From contig WQRX01000030.1 of the NCBI GenBank assembly GCA_009786535.1, positions 1 through 41,547 of the forward strand: a DNA stretch of 41,547 nt. Reading direction: 5' to 3'. The DNA comes from Defluviitaleaceae bacterium. Its GTDB lineage: Bacteria > Bacillota > Clostridia > Lachnospirales > WQUN01. Of this stretch, positions 16,573-27,545 are shown piece after piece. Below the pieces are notes generated by a model. That model made no database searches and was not told the origin of the DNA. It saw only the letters and a program-made list of their open reading frames with translations. The translations under genes were made by a program, and so were the position numbers. The first letter of the stretch is position 1. Every line of letters begins with the position of its first letter.

Positions 16573-16588
16573 AATTGGAAATTTGTGC

Positions 16589-16618
16589 TTGACAATGCGC
16601 ACATTTTGTCGTTACAAT
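16589..16618 (+). promoter_or_regulatory. SigmaA-type promoter of the chemoreceptor leader
   Basis: TTGACA (16589-16594), an 18-base spacer and TACAAT (16613-16618) form a near-consensus promoter. It gives a leader of about 180 bases before the chemoreceptor start, including an intrinsic terminator. Confidence 0.75.
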
Positions 16619-16624
16619 CATTGC

Positions 16625-16803
16625 ATGGACTAATAAATGAGATGAATGGATGTTTAATATGTTATTTAAACCCCCACATCGAATGCGTCGGCAGCCTCGT
16701 AATCGTACATAAAATGTGGCTTCCCTGCGCCTTGGGCGCGGGGGAGCCACATTTTTTTGTTTGGTTGCAGGGCAACAAAAAATATCACTTAGGAGGGAAA
16801 CAC
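16625..16803 (+). promoter_or_regulatory. Structured leader of the chemoreceptor gene, possible riboswitch or attenuator
   Basis: The leader contains a local hairpin GTTTAA / TTAAAC (16652-16671), then CCACAT (16674-16679), which can pair with ATGTGG (16714-16719), the 5' arm of the terminator at 16712-16757. This alternative pairing would prevent the terminator from forming, as in transcription attenuation. A short GTTGC / GCAAC hairpin precedes AGGAGG. I could not match a known riboswitch class. A small RNA ending at the terminator is an alternative. Confidence 0.45.
16712..16757 (+). terminator. Strong intrinsic terminator inside the chemoreceptor leader
   Basis: A 14-bp stem (16712-16725 with 16741-16754, one G-U pair) with an inner GCGCC/GGCGC pairing is followed by a run of T. 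It lies between the only visible promoter (16589) and the start codon, so receptor expression requires read-through or antitermination. Confidence 0.8.
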
Positions 16804-19374
16804 ATGTTTAACAGTTTGAAAGGAAAGTTAGTTATCCCCATTTTGGGCGTGCTTGTCACGTTGGTTGCTGTGTTGGTGGTGTATACCGCCATTAGCATGG
16901 GCAACTTCCAATCCGACTTGGCACAGGACAGGCTGGACACGGCCATCCAAACCACAGATGCCTACATGGCAAGCATTTGGGAACAGGGGCGCTTATCGGC
17001 AATTGCGGCGGCGGGCGCTTCCGAAGTGGTTACGCACCTTAGTAACTGGAACGCGGGTATTAACGTAGAAGAAAACCGCCAAGCCCTTCTGCGCCACTTT
17101 AATTCCGTTATGCCCGGCTTGGGTATAGACACAATTGTTATCGTGGATTATCACTTTAACGTAATGTTACGTACCCATGCACCGCAAACCTATGGCGACA
17201 ATGTGCATGGTGTTCCCCTATTTATGCGCGGTCGTTCGGGCGAGATGGTGCCCAGTTTTTCTGCTACGGCGGCGGTGCCTATGTCACTTTCGTACATGGT
17301 GCCGATTTGGCAAGATGGGCGGATAATCGGTACATTGTCCACCAACTCGGTTATGAGCAGCGATGCATTTGTGGACAGCTTTTCTCAGGCGTTAAATGCG
17401 GAAATTACCGTATTTAGCGTCACGGGCGAGCGTGTAGCCACCACCCTGCGGGACGAACGCGGCAACCGCGAAGTGGGCATTTACGCCCCCGATGACGTAA
17501 TTCAAACCGTTATCGAAGGCAATAACCGCCATTGGGGGGAACTGGATTTACAAGGCCGCCCCTTTAGCGTGTATTACTTCCCGCTTCACGGCTGGGCGGA
17601 TGATGTTATCGGCATGTTTTTTGCAGGGTTTTCCAACGAATATATGGAAAGTGCCGTTAATACCATGCGCACCGTTTTAATTATCATGGGCGTTGTGGGG
17701 CTTGTGTTTGCTTCGGCGCTTATGTATGTACTGGTGAGCAAAATGATTGCGCCCATCGGTAATTTGGTGACGTTGGTTGCAGACGTTTCCAAAGGGCGGT
17801 TAAACACAAATGTGGACAAAAATGCCTTGCCCAAAGACGAAATTGGCGCGCTAACAAAGGACGTAGTTTCGCTGGTGGACGTGATTAAGGGCATAGTGTT
17901 TGACCTTTCGGGCATTCGAAAGGAATATAACGTGAAGGGGAATATGTCTCACCGCGTAAACGAAAGCAAGTATGAAAATTCTTTCCGCGAAATGGTAGAG
18001 TCCGTAAATAACGTGTTGGACGAAGAGGTTGCCAACATTAAAACGGTGAGCGGTTTGCTTAACAACATTGGCGACGGTAACTTCGACGTAAAAATTGACG
18101 AACTGCCCGGCGATTTTATAATGCAAACCAACGCTATGCGTAATGTGATTAACAAGCTGAGCGCGGTGAATAACGAAGTTTCTACCATTATCCACCATGT
18201 TGCGGAAAAGGGTGAGTTGGATTACCGCATAAATACGGACAATTTCTCCGGCGGCTGGCAAAAAATTGCGATAGGGCTTAACGATATTTGTAAAGCCGTA
18301 GACGAGCCGTTTTCGGTTATTAATGTAGCCATAGAAGAAATGCGCGTAGGTAATTTTGATGTAGAAAATATCGACAGCAAAATACGCGCCAAGGGCATAT
18401 CGTCGGATGCAAATGACTACCGCGGCATATTTAAAAACAATATCGCGTCCTTTGAGCTTACCATATTGGACATCCACTCCTACATTGGCGAAATTGAAAA
18501 AACGCTGGCGCAAGTGGCAAACGGCAACCTGCGCATACACATCAACCGCGAATACGTAGGCGCGTTTGATTTAATTAAACGTTCGGTGAACAACATTGCG
18601 GACACATTAACCCAAACCATGTCGGAAATTACCGCCGCATCGGCACAGGTACTTGCCGGGGCGAAGCAAATTTCCACCAGCGCTACCGACCTTGCCAACG
18701 GCGCACAACAACAAGCCAGCAGTATTGAGGAATTAAACGCAAGCATAGACGTAATTAACCAACAAACTCAACAAAATGCCGCATCTGCCGCCGAGGCAAG
18801 CACCCTTTCCGCCAAATCAACGGAAAATGCCAACGCAGGCAGTCAAACGATGAAGCAAATGCTGGACGCCATGAACCAAATCAAGGATTCGTCCAACGAA
18901 ATCAGTAAAATTATTAAGGCCATCCAAGACATTACCTTCCAAACCAACCTCCTGTCGCTTAACGCCTCGGTAGAGGCGGCGCGCGCAGGAGAACATGGGC
19001 GCGGCTTTGCCGTAGTAGCGGACGAGGTACGCAACCTTGCAAGCAAGTCGCAACAATCTACGCTGGAAAGTACGGAGCTTATCAACCAATCCATTTCCCG
19101 CGTGGATGCGGGTAGCTCCATCGCGGAAACCACCAGCGAATCGCTCTCCGTTATTGTTGCCAACGCGGGGGAAATATTGGATATTATTAACAATATTTCC
19201 AGCTCGTCCAAGGAGCAGGCGGAATCTATTTCCCAAGTAAGCATTGGGCTTGCGCAAATCTCCAGCGTTGTGCAGTCTAATTCTGCCGTATCGCAACAGG
19301 CGGCGGCGGCTTCCGAGGAGTTAAATTCTCAAGCCGAGGTGCTACAGCAGTTGGTTTCGTTCTTTAAAGTATAG
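16804..19374 (+). CDS. Methyl-accepting chemotaxis protein with several HAMP-like repeats
   Basis: I place the start at ATG 16804, after AGGAGGG; an open frame extends upstream but through the leader terminator. The 856-residue receptor has membrane helix 1 (about 9-30), an extracellular sensor of about 255 residues (likely Cache-like: [26 protein letters not shown]), helix 2 (about 290-312), HAMP at 313-365 and several further HAMP-like modules up to about 590. The cytoplasmic signalling domain follows, with the conserved tip [19 protein letters not shown]. It should control CheA through CheW. The ligand is unknown. The last 17 residues are nearly repeated 100 bases downstream as a remnant. 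Poly-HAMP receptors are known in Firmicutes. Confidence 0.92.
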   Translation: MFNSLKGKLVIPILGVLVTLVAVLVVYTAISMGNFQSDLAQDRLDTAIQTTDAYMASIWEQGRLSAIAAAGASEVVTHLSNWNAGINVEENRQALLRHFNSVMPGLGIDTIVIVDYHFNVMLRTHAPQTYGDNVHGVPLFMRGRSGEMVPSFSATAAVPMSLSYMVPIWQDGRIIGTLSTNSVMSSDAFVDSFSQALNAEITVFSVTGERVATTLRDERGNREVGIYAPDDVIQTVIEGNNRHWGELDLQGRPFSVYYFPLHGWADDVIGMFFAGFSNEYMESAVNTMRTVLIIMGVVGLVFASALMYVLVSKMIAPIGNLVTLVADVSKGRLNTNVDKNALPKDEIGALTKDVVSLVDVIKGIVFDLSGIRKEYNVKGNMSHRVNESKYENSFREMVESVNNVLDEEVANIKTVSGLLNNIGDGNFDVKIDELPGDFIMQTNAMRNVINKLSAVNNEVSTIIHHVAEKGELDYRINTDNFSGGWQKIAIGLNDICKAVDEPFSVINVAIEEMRVGNFDVENIDSKIRAKGISSDANDYRGIFKNNIASFELTILDIHSYIGEIEKTLAQVANGNLRIHINREYVGAFDLIKRSVNNIADTLTQTMSEITAASAQVLAGAKQISTSATDLANGAQQQASSIEELNASIDVINQQTQQNAASAAEASTLSAKSTENANAGSQTMKQMLDAMNQIKDSSNEISKIIKAIQDITFQTNLLSLNASVEAARAGEHGRGFAVVADEVRNLASKSQQSTLESTELINQSISRVDAGSSIAETTSESLSVIVANAGEILDIINNISSSSKEQAESISQVSIGLAQISSVVQSNSAVSQQAAAASEELNSQAEVLQQLVSFFKV

Positions 19375-19391
19375 GGTATACACTTCCCGTT

Positions 19392-19453
19392 GGACTGCGT
19401 TGTTGCAAGACCATATAACACGCATATGGTCTTGCAACAACGCAGTCCTTTTT
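19392..19453 (+). terminator. Terminator of the chemoreceptor gene, 25-bp perfect stem
   Basis: A perfect 25-bp inverted repeat (arms 19392-19416 and 19424-19448, seven-base loop) is followed by TTTTTG. It lies 18 bases after the receptor stop. The length and perfection of the stem are unusual for a simple terminator. Confidence 0.85.
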
Positions 19454-19471
19454 GTGTACAGGTTTTTTCTG

Positions 19472-19525
19472 TTAAATTCCCAAGCCGAAGTTTTGCAGGA
19501 ATTAGTTTCGTACTTCAAGGTATAA
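19472..19525 (+). pseudogene. 3' remnant of a second chemoreceptor gene
   Basis: In frame this stretch reads [17 protein letters not shown] followed by a stop. It matches the C-terminus of the receptor upstream ([17 protein letters not shown]) with two changes. Nothing upstream continues the similarity. It is best read as the tail of a tandem receptor copy lost by deletion or recombination. A weak ACAAAG/CTTTGT hairpin with a T-run (about 19526-19558) may be its old terminator. Confidence 0.8.
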
Positions 19526-19567
19526 ACAAAGCTTATTTTTACTTTGTAAATTTTTTTTGAAATGCGC

Positions 19568-19597
19568 TTGACATTTTAATCCACCTAAGGGTATTAT
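19568..19597 (+). promoter_or_regulatory. SigmaA-type promoter of the ATP synthase operon
   Basis: TTGACA (19568-19573), an 18-base spacer and TATTAT (19592-19597) lie 31 bases before the first gene. No other good promoter is seen within the operon. Confidence 0.75.
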
Positions 19598-19627
19598 TAC
19601 TAATCTTCAAAAGCGCACGAGGTGCAT

Positions 19628-19849
19628 ATGCCGAAAATGAGCAAAGAGGAACGCAAACGGATTTTACGCGCCGCGTCTTTGCTTACACAACTGGCAATTG
19701 GTACGATAGCTTGTATAGGGCTTGCCATTTTTTTTGGGCTTTTTCTAGACAATCGGTTTGAAACCAGCCCGTTATTTGTACTTATTTTCACCTTTATCGG
19801 TATTATTTCGGCGTTTAAATTTATGTACGACACCGCAAAACGCGTGTGA
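19628..19849 (+). CDS. atpZ: AtpZ/AtpI-family small membrane protein
   Basis: A 73-residue protein with a basic N-terminus (MSKEERKRILRAA) and two membrane helices, the usual AtpZ form. The start could also be ATG 19637; I prefer 19628, just after GAGGTG. AtpZ and AtpI are encoded at the head of Firmicute atp operons and are linked to c-ring assembly and Mg2+ supply. It precedes atpI by 12 bases. Confidence 0.8.
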   Translation: MPKMSKEERKRILRAASLLTQLAIGTIACIGLAIFFGLFLDNRFETSPLFVLIFTFIGIISAFKFMYDTAKRV

Positions 19850-19861
19850 GGGGCGGCTTAA

Positions 19862-20299
19862 TTGGACAATTTTCCTTCCATGGAGTTATACGCAAGGCGC
19901 ATGTCGTTGATTATTGGCATTATGTTTGTTATCATATCTGCAGGCGGGTTCATTTTCTTCCGCTCGGCAGAAGCGCTTATCTTCAGCCTTGGTGCGGCTG
20001 TAACTGCCGCCGCAAATGTACTTAAAGTTTACTGGCTTAGAAATTCGGTAGAAAAAGCCGCCGAAGTTGACGTAACCTACGCCGCAAACTATGTGCGCGG
20101 GCAAGGCATGTTGCGGATGCTCTTTACACTGGCAGTTTTGGTAGGCGCAGGCTTTCTCTCACAATTAGAAATGCTGGGTCTTCCCTTTTTAACGGGCGCA
20201 ATATTTGGGTTGCTTACCATGCCCATTGCTACGTATTCTATGGGATTTTTTGCCCGTAAAGACTACAAGGAAAACGAAGGAGCGAATACCAATGTTTGA
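19862..20299 (+). CDS. atpI: ATP synthase protein I, c-ring assembly factor
   Basis: A 145-residue protein with four membrane helices, of the ATP synthase I family. The start is probably TTG 19862, with GAGGGG about eight bases upstream; an ATG at 19880 has no ribosome binding site. It overlaps atpB by eight bases. In characterised Firmicutes AtpI helps assemble the c-ring, most clearly in Na+ ATP synthases. Position before atpB supports the name. Confidence 0.8.
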   Translation: MDNFPSMELYARRMSLIIGIMFVIISAGGFIFFRSAEALIFSLGAAVTAAANVLKVYWLRNSVEKAAEVDVTYAANYVRGQGMLRMLFTLAVLVGAGFLSQLEMLGLPFLTGAIFGLLTMPIATYSMGFFARKDYKENEGANTNV

Positions 20300-20984
20300 T
20301 GTAGCCGTACCTATTCATGGCGTGGTAAACATTTTTGGGTTTGACTTGTGGATAACCAACACCATTGTTGTTTCGTGGGTTGTTTCTGCTATTTTGTTAA
20401 CCTTTGCAATTGTCGCGCGTATTAAATTGAAAAGCTTTACCGATAAGCCTAAGGGCTTTCAAAATGTTGTAGAAATGATGGTAGGCGCATTCGACGGCTT
20501 TATGAAAAGCAACGGTACACCCAAAATCCAATGGATGGGCGGCTGGTTTTTCACGTTGTTTGCGTTTTTATTAATCTCAAATATTTTTGGACTGTTGCCC
20601 GGTCAACGCCCCCCAACGGCAGACTGGCCACTACCCTTTGCACTGGCGCTAACCTCGTTCTTTTTTATCCAATTTTCGGGCATTCGCCACAATGGCTGGG
20701 GTTACATAAAGCGTACTTATCTTAGTCCGCACCCTGTGTTCCTTCCCGTAAATATCCTTGGCGAGTTTTCGCGCCCTATTTCGCTTAGCTTCCGTTTGTT
20801 CGGTAATATTTTAGGCGGTTTAATTCTGGTTTCACTTATCTATGGGATTGCGCCCGTAATTGCACGGTTTGCCATTCCCGTAGCGCTTCACCTCATTTTT
20901 GACCTTGCTTTCGGCGCCTTACAGGCTTTCATATTCACCATCCTTAGCCTCACCTTTGTAGGCTTAGCGGCGGCAGAGTCGTAG
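20292..20984 (+). CDS. atpB: ATP synthase subunit a
   Basis: A 230-residue membrane subunit. I chose ATG 20292, behind GAAGGAG and inside the end of atpI, giving the family's usual N-terminus. The essential arginine lies in ISLSFRLFGNILGG; the C-terminal helix reads LQAFIFTILSLTF. Together with the c-ring it forms the ion half-channels. It is followed by a 43-base gap with a strong AGGAGG site for atpE. Confidence 0.93.
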   Translation: MFDVAVPIHGVVNIFGFDLWITNTIVVSWVVSAILLTFAIVARIKLKSFTDKPKGFQNVVEMMVGAFDGFMKSNGTPKIQWMGGWFFTLFAFLLISNIFGLLPGQRPPTADWPLPFALALTSFFFIQFSGIRHNGWGYIKRTYLSPHPVFLPVNILGEFSRPISLSFRLFGNILGGLILVSLIYGIAPVIARFAIPVALHLIFDLAFGALQAFIFTILSLTFVGLAAAES

Positions 20985-21027
20985 AAAATCTGTAGTCGGG
21001 AGAAAAACATTTTAGGAGGAAACAAAC

Positions 21028-21360
21028 ATGTATCATCCTTTAGCGTTTGTGCTCGCATTTGCACACATCGCAGCAGCCATCGCGTTGCTCAACGGTATTC
21101 TTACCACAATCGGGCAAGGTAACGTAGCGGCGAAAGCCATCGAAAGTATTGCCCGTCAGCCCGAAGCCCGCGGTCCCATTACCACCAATATGTTCATTGG
21201 TTTGGCAATGGCAGAAACGTCCGGTATCTATGGTTTCGTTATCGCCATTTTGATTCTGTTCGTTCGTCCGCTTATCGGTCCTTACCTCGAATATTTGACC
21301 AACCCCCGCTTCCCCGTTGTACAAACTGTATGTGAATTAGTAACCTGCTTACCCCTGTAA
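21028..21360 (+). CDS. atpE: ATP synthase subunit c, atypical
   Basis: A 110-residue proteolipid; most c subunits are about 70-90. The loop motif RQPEA (43-47) and ion-binding E63 are present. Q30 in GQG, T64, S65 and Y68 occupy the places used as Na+ ligands in Ilyobacter tartaricus (Q32, E65, S66, T67, Y70), so Na+ coupling is possible. The helix-1 glycine motif is degraded: the segment reads NGILTTIGQGNVAAK instead of GxGxGxG. About 20 extra residues (PLIGPYLEYL onwards) extend the C-terminus. AGGAGG precedes the ATG, fitting the high demand for c. Ring size and ion must be inferred. Confidence 0.92.
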   Translation: MYHPLAFVLAFAHIAAAIALLNGILTTIGQGNVAAKAIESIARQPEARGPITTNMFIGLAMAETSGIYGFVIAILILFVRPLIGPYLEYLTNPRFPVVQTVCELVTCLPL

Positions 21361-21391
21361 TTCCACGGGAAACTAAACGGGAACGAGAGGG

Positions 21392-21976
21392 ATGATTGTT
21401 TTGAACCAAGGATTCCTATTTTTACTTAACACCCCAGTTGAGCCTAGGTTATTTGGCATGGACCAGCAGACGTTCTTACAGGTTGCACCGCACCTGTTGA
21501 ACTTTATTGTGCTTGCCATTTTAATGACCTTTATCCTGTATAAGCCCGTTCGTAACTTCTTAAACGAACGCGCCGAGCGGATAGCAAAAGAACTGGACGA
21601 AGCCGAAAGCGTACGCCAGTCGGCGTATTCATTAAAAGAACAGTATGAGCAACGCCTCAAGGACATTGAGATTGAGCGTACTGCCATCTTAGATGATGCT
21701 CGTAAGCAAGCCATGGAGCGGCGTAACCGCGATATGGCCGAGGCGAAAAAAGAAGCCGATGCGTTAAAAGCCCGCGCCGATATTGAAATTGCCGCAGAGC
21801 TTGCCCGCGTTAAAGACCAAGTTGAACAGTCGATTGTAGAGCTTTCCAGCGAAATGGCGGGCAAATTGCTTGGCGTTTCTATAGACCCGAGCATTCACAG
21901 CCGCTTGTATGACGAGGCAATGGCCGAACTTGAAGCCACCGTGTTTAAACCTTCCGCCGCGCCTGCGGCTGTATAA
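21392..21976 (+). CDS. atpF: ATP synthase subunit b
   Basis: A 194-residue subunit with one membrane helix (about 34-52, FIVLAILMTFILY) followed by a long charged alpha-helical stalk (about 55-165), the normal b form. ATG 21392 is very close to GAGAGG; TTG 21401 is an equally possible start, removing three residues. It links Fo to F1 with delta. It lies in the standard place between c and delta. Confidence 0.92.
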   Translation: MIVLNQGFLFLLNTPVEPRLFGMDQQTFLQVAPHLLNFIVLAILMTFILYKPVRNFLNERAERIAKELDEAESVRQSAYSLKEQYEQRLKDIEIERTAILDDARKQAMERRNRDMAEAKKEADALKARADIEIAAELARVKDQVEQSIVELSSEMAGKLLGVSIDPSIHSRLYDEAMAELEATVFKPSAAPAAV

Positions 21977-21991
21977 GGGGGGGCGAAACAT

Positions 21992-22543
21992 ATGGCTGAT
22001 TTAGGCAAACGCTACGCCACCGCGCTTTTTGAACTTTCTGCCGAACAAAATTTGCTTGCGTTGTATCTTGACCAGGCGACCTTCTTGCGCAACGCGTTGC
22101 AAGAGGAAGAATGCAGGACATTTCTTACGCACCCGCGTATTACGGGGGCAGAAAAAATTGCGTTCTTTGACAGGGTTTTCGTAGAACATATTCACCCGCA
22201 TTTGATGGGCTTTTTGCACCTCGCAGTGAATAAAAATCGCGAAGAATTCTTGTTGCCTGCGTTAAATCAACTGGTGGAAATGATTCGCGCCCACCATAAT
22301 AAGACGACAGCAAAGGTCGTATCTGCCGTTCCTCTTTCCGAGGGACAGATGGCAAACATGTCCTCGTTGCTTGCGCGTAAGCTAAACAAAGAAGTAGATG
22401 TGCACGTAGTGGTTGACCCCGCTGTAATTGGGGGATTAAGCATACAGGTAGACGGTTTTTTTGTAGACCGTACTCTACGCTATCTGCTACGTAATATGAA
22501 AGAAGAAGTGAACCAACTTGTTAAAAAGGAGAGCGGCAAATGA
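21992..22543 (+). CDS. atpH: ATP synthase subunit delta
   Basis: A 183-residue OSCP/delta subunit: [22 protein letters not shown] opens the N-terminal helical domain, and the C-terminal [27 protein letters not shown] is the family signature. It joins the b stalk to the F1 head. The stop overlaps the atpA start (ATGA). Nothing odd was seen, so any adaptation to the enlarged alpha subunit would lie elsewhere. Confidence 0.93.
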   Translation: MADLGKRYATALFELSAEQNLLALYLDQATFLRNALQEEECRTFLTHPRITGAEKIAFFDRVFVEHIHPHLMGFLHLAVNKNREEFLLPALNQLVEMIRAHHNKTTAKVVSAVPLSEGQMANMSSLLARKLNKEVDVHVVVDPAVIGGLSIQVDGFFVDRTLRYLLRNMKEEVNQLVKKESGK

Positions 22544-24579
22544 TACTCAAGCCTGATGAAATAAGCTCCATCATAAAACAACAAATTCAGGCCTATTCTA
22601 CCAAGGTGGATGTGGCCGAGGCTGGAAGCGTTATTCATGTCGGCGACGGTATCGCCCGCGTATACGGCCTTTCTAACGCAATGAGCGGCGAATTGCTTGA
22701 ATTCCCGGGCGATTTGTTCGGCATCGCGTTAAACTTGGACGAAGACTCCATCGGTGCGGTACTGCTGGGTCCCGACTCAACTGTAAAAGAGGGCGACCCC
22801 GTAAAACGCACCAACCGCATTGCCGAAGTACCTGTAGGCGACGGTCTGTTAGGGCGCGTAGTTGACCCCGTAGGTCGCCCATTGGACGGCAAAGGTACGC
22901 TTAAATACGAGCGCACCCGCGTAATTGAGCGCATTGCCCCGGGCGTAATTGAGCGTAAGGAAGTAAACGTTCCATTGCAAACGGGTATTAAGGCTATCGA
23001 CTCGATGGTACCTATTGGGCGCGGTCAGCGCGAGTTGATTATCGGTGACCGTCAAACGGGTAAAACTACCATTGCTATCGACACGATTATTAACCAAAAA
23101 ACCACGGGCGTGTTGTGTGTGTATGTAGCCATTGGGCAAAAAGCATCCACGGTAGCGCGTATTCAGCGGACCTTGGAAGCAGCGGGTGCAATGGATTATA
23201 CCTGTATCGTTGCTGCTAACGCATCTGATACCGCGCCAATGCAATACATCGCCCCTTATTCGGGTTGCGCCATCGGTGAAGAGTGGATGGAACAGGGCAA
23301 AGACGTTTTGGTTGTGTATGACGACCTTTCAAAACACGCGGTTGCATACCGTGCGTTATCGTTATTGCTGCGCCGTCCGCCGGGTCGCGAGGCTTACCCG
23401 GGCGACGTTTTTTACCTGCATTCACGCTTGCTGGAACGCGCCGCCTGTCTTGCAAAAGGTGGTACCCTTACAGCGCTGCCCATTATTGAAACGCAGGCGG
23501 GCGATATTTCCGCCTACATTCCCACCAACGTAATTTCGATTACGGACGGTCAAATCTTCTTGGAAACTGAGTTGTTTAACTCGGGCATACGCCCTGCGAT
23601 TAACCCCGGTTTGTCGGTATCCCGCGTAGGCGGTGCGGCACAAATTAAGGCAATGAAACAGGTGGCTGGTCCGCTGCGCCTTGAATTGGCACAGTACCGT
23701 GAGCTTGCTGCGTTCTCGCAATTCGGCTCAGACCTTTCAACGGACACGATGCTTCAATTGCGCCACGGCGCACGTATCGTAGAGGTGCTAAAGCAACCCC
23801 AAGGGCAACCGCTGGCAGTTGAAGAGCAAGTACTTCTTCTCTTTGCCGTAGCCGTAACCCGTAAGGAAACCTACACGTCCAAAGAGGGCAAGGAAATTCC
23901 CATCGAGAAGAAGTTTTTCCGTCCTATTTTACCGCGCTACGTGGTACGTACCGAAGCGTCTTTATTGAACTACTTCCGCAGCGGACAGTACCTTGAAATT
24001 CGCCCCGAGGGCGAACGCGTGGACATTCTCAAAGAAATTCGTGAGAAAAAGGACATTGCCCCCGCGGGTGAACTGGCGAAAAAAGCTACCGCCGCCATCG
24101 AGGATTTCTTGTGGATGCCGTATGAACAATTGCTTCTTATCTTAAATGATGCGGAAAACCAGTCTGCGCTGGGCTTGACCGCCGAACGGAAGCGCCAAAC
24201 GGAAGACGCGCTGTTCATTTACAACTTTAACGAGCGGGAAGATATTCGGACGCTGTGCAAACGCGACGGACATCTATCTGTGGAAGTGGAAGAACGTCTT
24301 TTCAAGGCAATTTCGCCGTACAGCCAATTTGCAAAGCGCGTAGACAGCGGTATTAACGCCGAATTTAAAGATTTAATTCGTTCAACGACGAACTTCTTAA
24401 CCCGTTTGCTTGACCAACGCTTCACGCATTTTAACGAGCATATCGTTACTATTCGTGAGTTAAGGAGCCAAGGGAAAGAATTACCCGCCGACTTTAAAGC
24501 GCAACTGGTTAACGACCTGCGTAATATGCTGGCACGGGACGAAATTGTAGAGCTTTTTGAGAAGTTTGAAAAAGCGTAA
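22540..24579 (+). CDS. atpA: ATP synthase subunit alpha with an internal insertion and large C-terminal extension
   Basis: A 679-residue alpha subunit; the family is about 500-510. The catalytic core is normal: Walker A GDRQTGKT (169-176), DDLSKHA (261-267) and the arginine finger R362 in [10 protein letters not shown]. Two changes are visible. About 30 extra residues lie between [10 protein letters not shown] and [12 protein letters not shown], around 440-475. After the usual family end near F523 comes a charged, mostly helical tail of about 155 residues (524-679), unlike any domain I know. The frame is open throughout with no internal stop. In mycobacteria a much shorter alpha tail blocks ATP hydrolysis; a similar regulatory role here is speculation. 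The gene is coupled to atpH and followed by atpG 12 bases on. Confidence 0.94.
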   Translation: MILKPDEISSIIKQQIQAYSTKVDVAEAGSVIHVGDGIARVYGLSNAMSGELLEFPGDLFGIALNLDEDSIGAVLLGPDSTVKEGDPVKRTNRIAEVPVGDGLLGRVVDPVGRPLDGKGTLKYERTRVIERIAPGVIERKEVNVPLQTGIKAIDSMVPIGRGQRELIIGDRQTGKTTIAIDTIINQKTTGVLCVYVAIGQKASTVARIQRTLEAAGAMDYTCIVAANASDTAPMQYIAPYSGCAIGEEWMEQGKDVLVVYDDLSKHAVAYRALSLLLRRPPGREAYPGDVFYLHSRLLERAACLAKGGTLTALPIIETQAGDISAYIPTNVISITDGQIFLETELFNSGIRPAINPGLSVSRVGGAAQIKAMKQVAGPLRLELAQYRELAAFSQFGSDLSTDTMLQLRHGARIVEVLKQPQGQPLAVEEQVLLLFAVAVTRKETYTSKEGKEIPIEKKFFRPILPRYVVRTEASLLNYFRSGQYLEIRPEGERVDILKEIREKKDIAPAGELAKKATAAIEDFLWMPYEQLLLILNDAENQSALGLTAERKRQTEDALFIYNFNEREDIRTLCKRDGHLSVEVEERLFKAISPYSQFAKRVDSGINAEFKDLIRSTTNFLTRLLDQRFTHFNEHIVTIRELRSQGKELPADFKAQLVNDLRNMLARDEIVELFEKFEKA

Positions 24580-24591
24580 GGAGAGCCGTAT

Positions 24592-26893
<2,302 letters not shown>

Positions 26894-26905
26894 GGGAGGC
26901 TTCCT

Positions 26906-27349
26906 ATGGCAGATAAAAAAATTGAAGTGCGTTTGCTTACGCCTACGGTGCGTTCAGCAAACCAGTATAAATACCACAATGAAGTAGACATGGTAATTGT
27001 ACGCACCATTACGGGTGACCGTGGCTTTTTGCACGGGCATGAGGCTTGTTCCGTTGTGTTAGATTCGGGCGTTGCGCGTATTATCCTTGGCGGGGAACAC
27101 CCCGAGTTAAAGCTGGCAGTTTTAGGCGGCGTTGCGCAGATGGATGATAATATCATCACCATCGTAACCGAAACCGCCGAATGGCCCGAGGATATTGAAC
27201 GTGCCCGCGCTACCGCATGGCGTGACGAAACGCTGGTGAAAATGGAAAAAGCCGACCCCGCTGAGCAAGCCGCATTAAAGAAAGACCTGCGCAGTGCAGA
27301 AACGCTAATTACGGTTAGCCACTTTCCGCCAAGCGGAGTTGAGAAGTAA
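26906..27349 (+). CDS. atpC: ATP synthase subunit epsilon
   Basis: A 147-residue subunit with the N-terminal beta-sandwich (GDRGFLHGHEACSVVLDSG and GGVAQMDDNIITIV) and a C-terminal helical hairpin (about 95-135). It is slightly longer than the common 130-140, with a short tail SHFPPSGVEK. It can regulate hydrolysis through its C-terminal helices. The operon ends here with a hairpin at 27366. Confidence 0.9.
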   Translation: MADKKIEVRLLTPTVRSANQYKYHNEVDMVIVRTITGDRGFLHGHEACSVVLDSGVARIILGGEHPELKLAVLGGVAQMDDNIITIVTETAEWPEDIERARATAWRDETLVKMEKADPAEQAALKKDLRSAETLITVSHFPPSGVEK

Positions 27350-27365
27350 CAGGCAGAATAATTTT

Positions 27366-27397
27366 AAAAATCCGCATATGATGCGGATTTTTTATTG
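27366..27397. terminator. Bidirectional terminator between atpC and the antiporter
   Basis: A stem AAAAATCCGCAT / ATGCGGATTTTT with loop ATG has T-runs in both directions. It can end the rightward atp operon and the leftward antiporter operon. From 27398 to 27545 no gene is visible; only scattered AACATATG-like words. Confidence 0.85.
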
Positions 27398-27545
27398 CCG
27401 TTAACCTGTTGACAAACCCCTAAAGCAAAACGCAAACGCCCGGTTCTCTCATCAACATATGGCTTGCGGTCTTTAATATGTGTATTTTGTCCCAACATAT
27501 GTCCCCCCAACTTATGACATGGCCCAACCCCACAAGGCGCAAAAT

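Noticed and set aside
16625..16760. c-di-GMP-I riboswitch before the chemoreceptor
   Set aside because: The conserved words of that class are missing; only the position fits. Kept as an unassigned leader.
16585..16803. In-frame upstream extension of the chemoreceptor by 73 codons
   Set aside because: It would start inside the promoter and run through the leader terminator; AGGAGG and the membrane-helix N-terminus point to ATG 16804.
27398..27545. AACATATG words and a TTGACA near 27418
   Set aside because: No -10 box, no gene follows in the right direction and repeats are too short to define an element.
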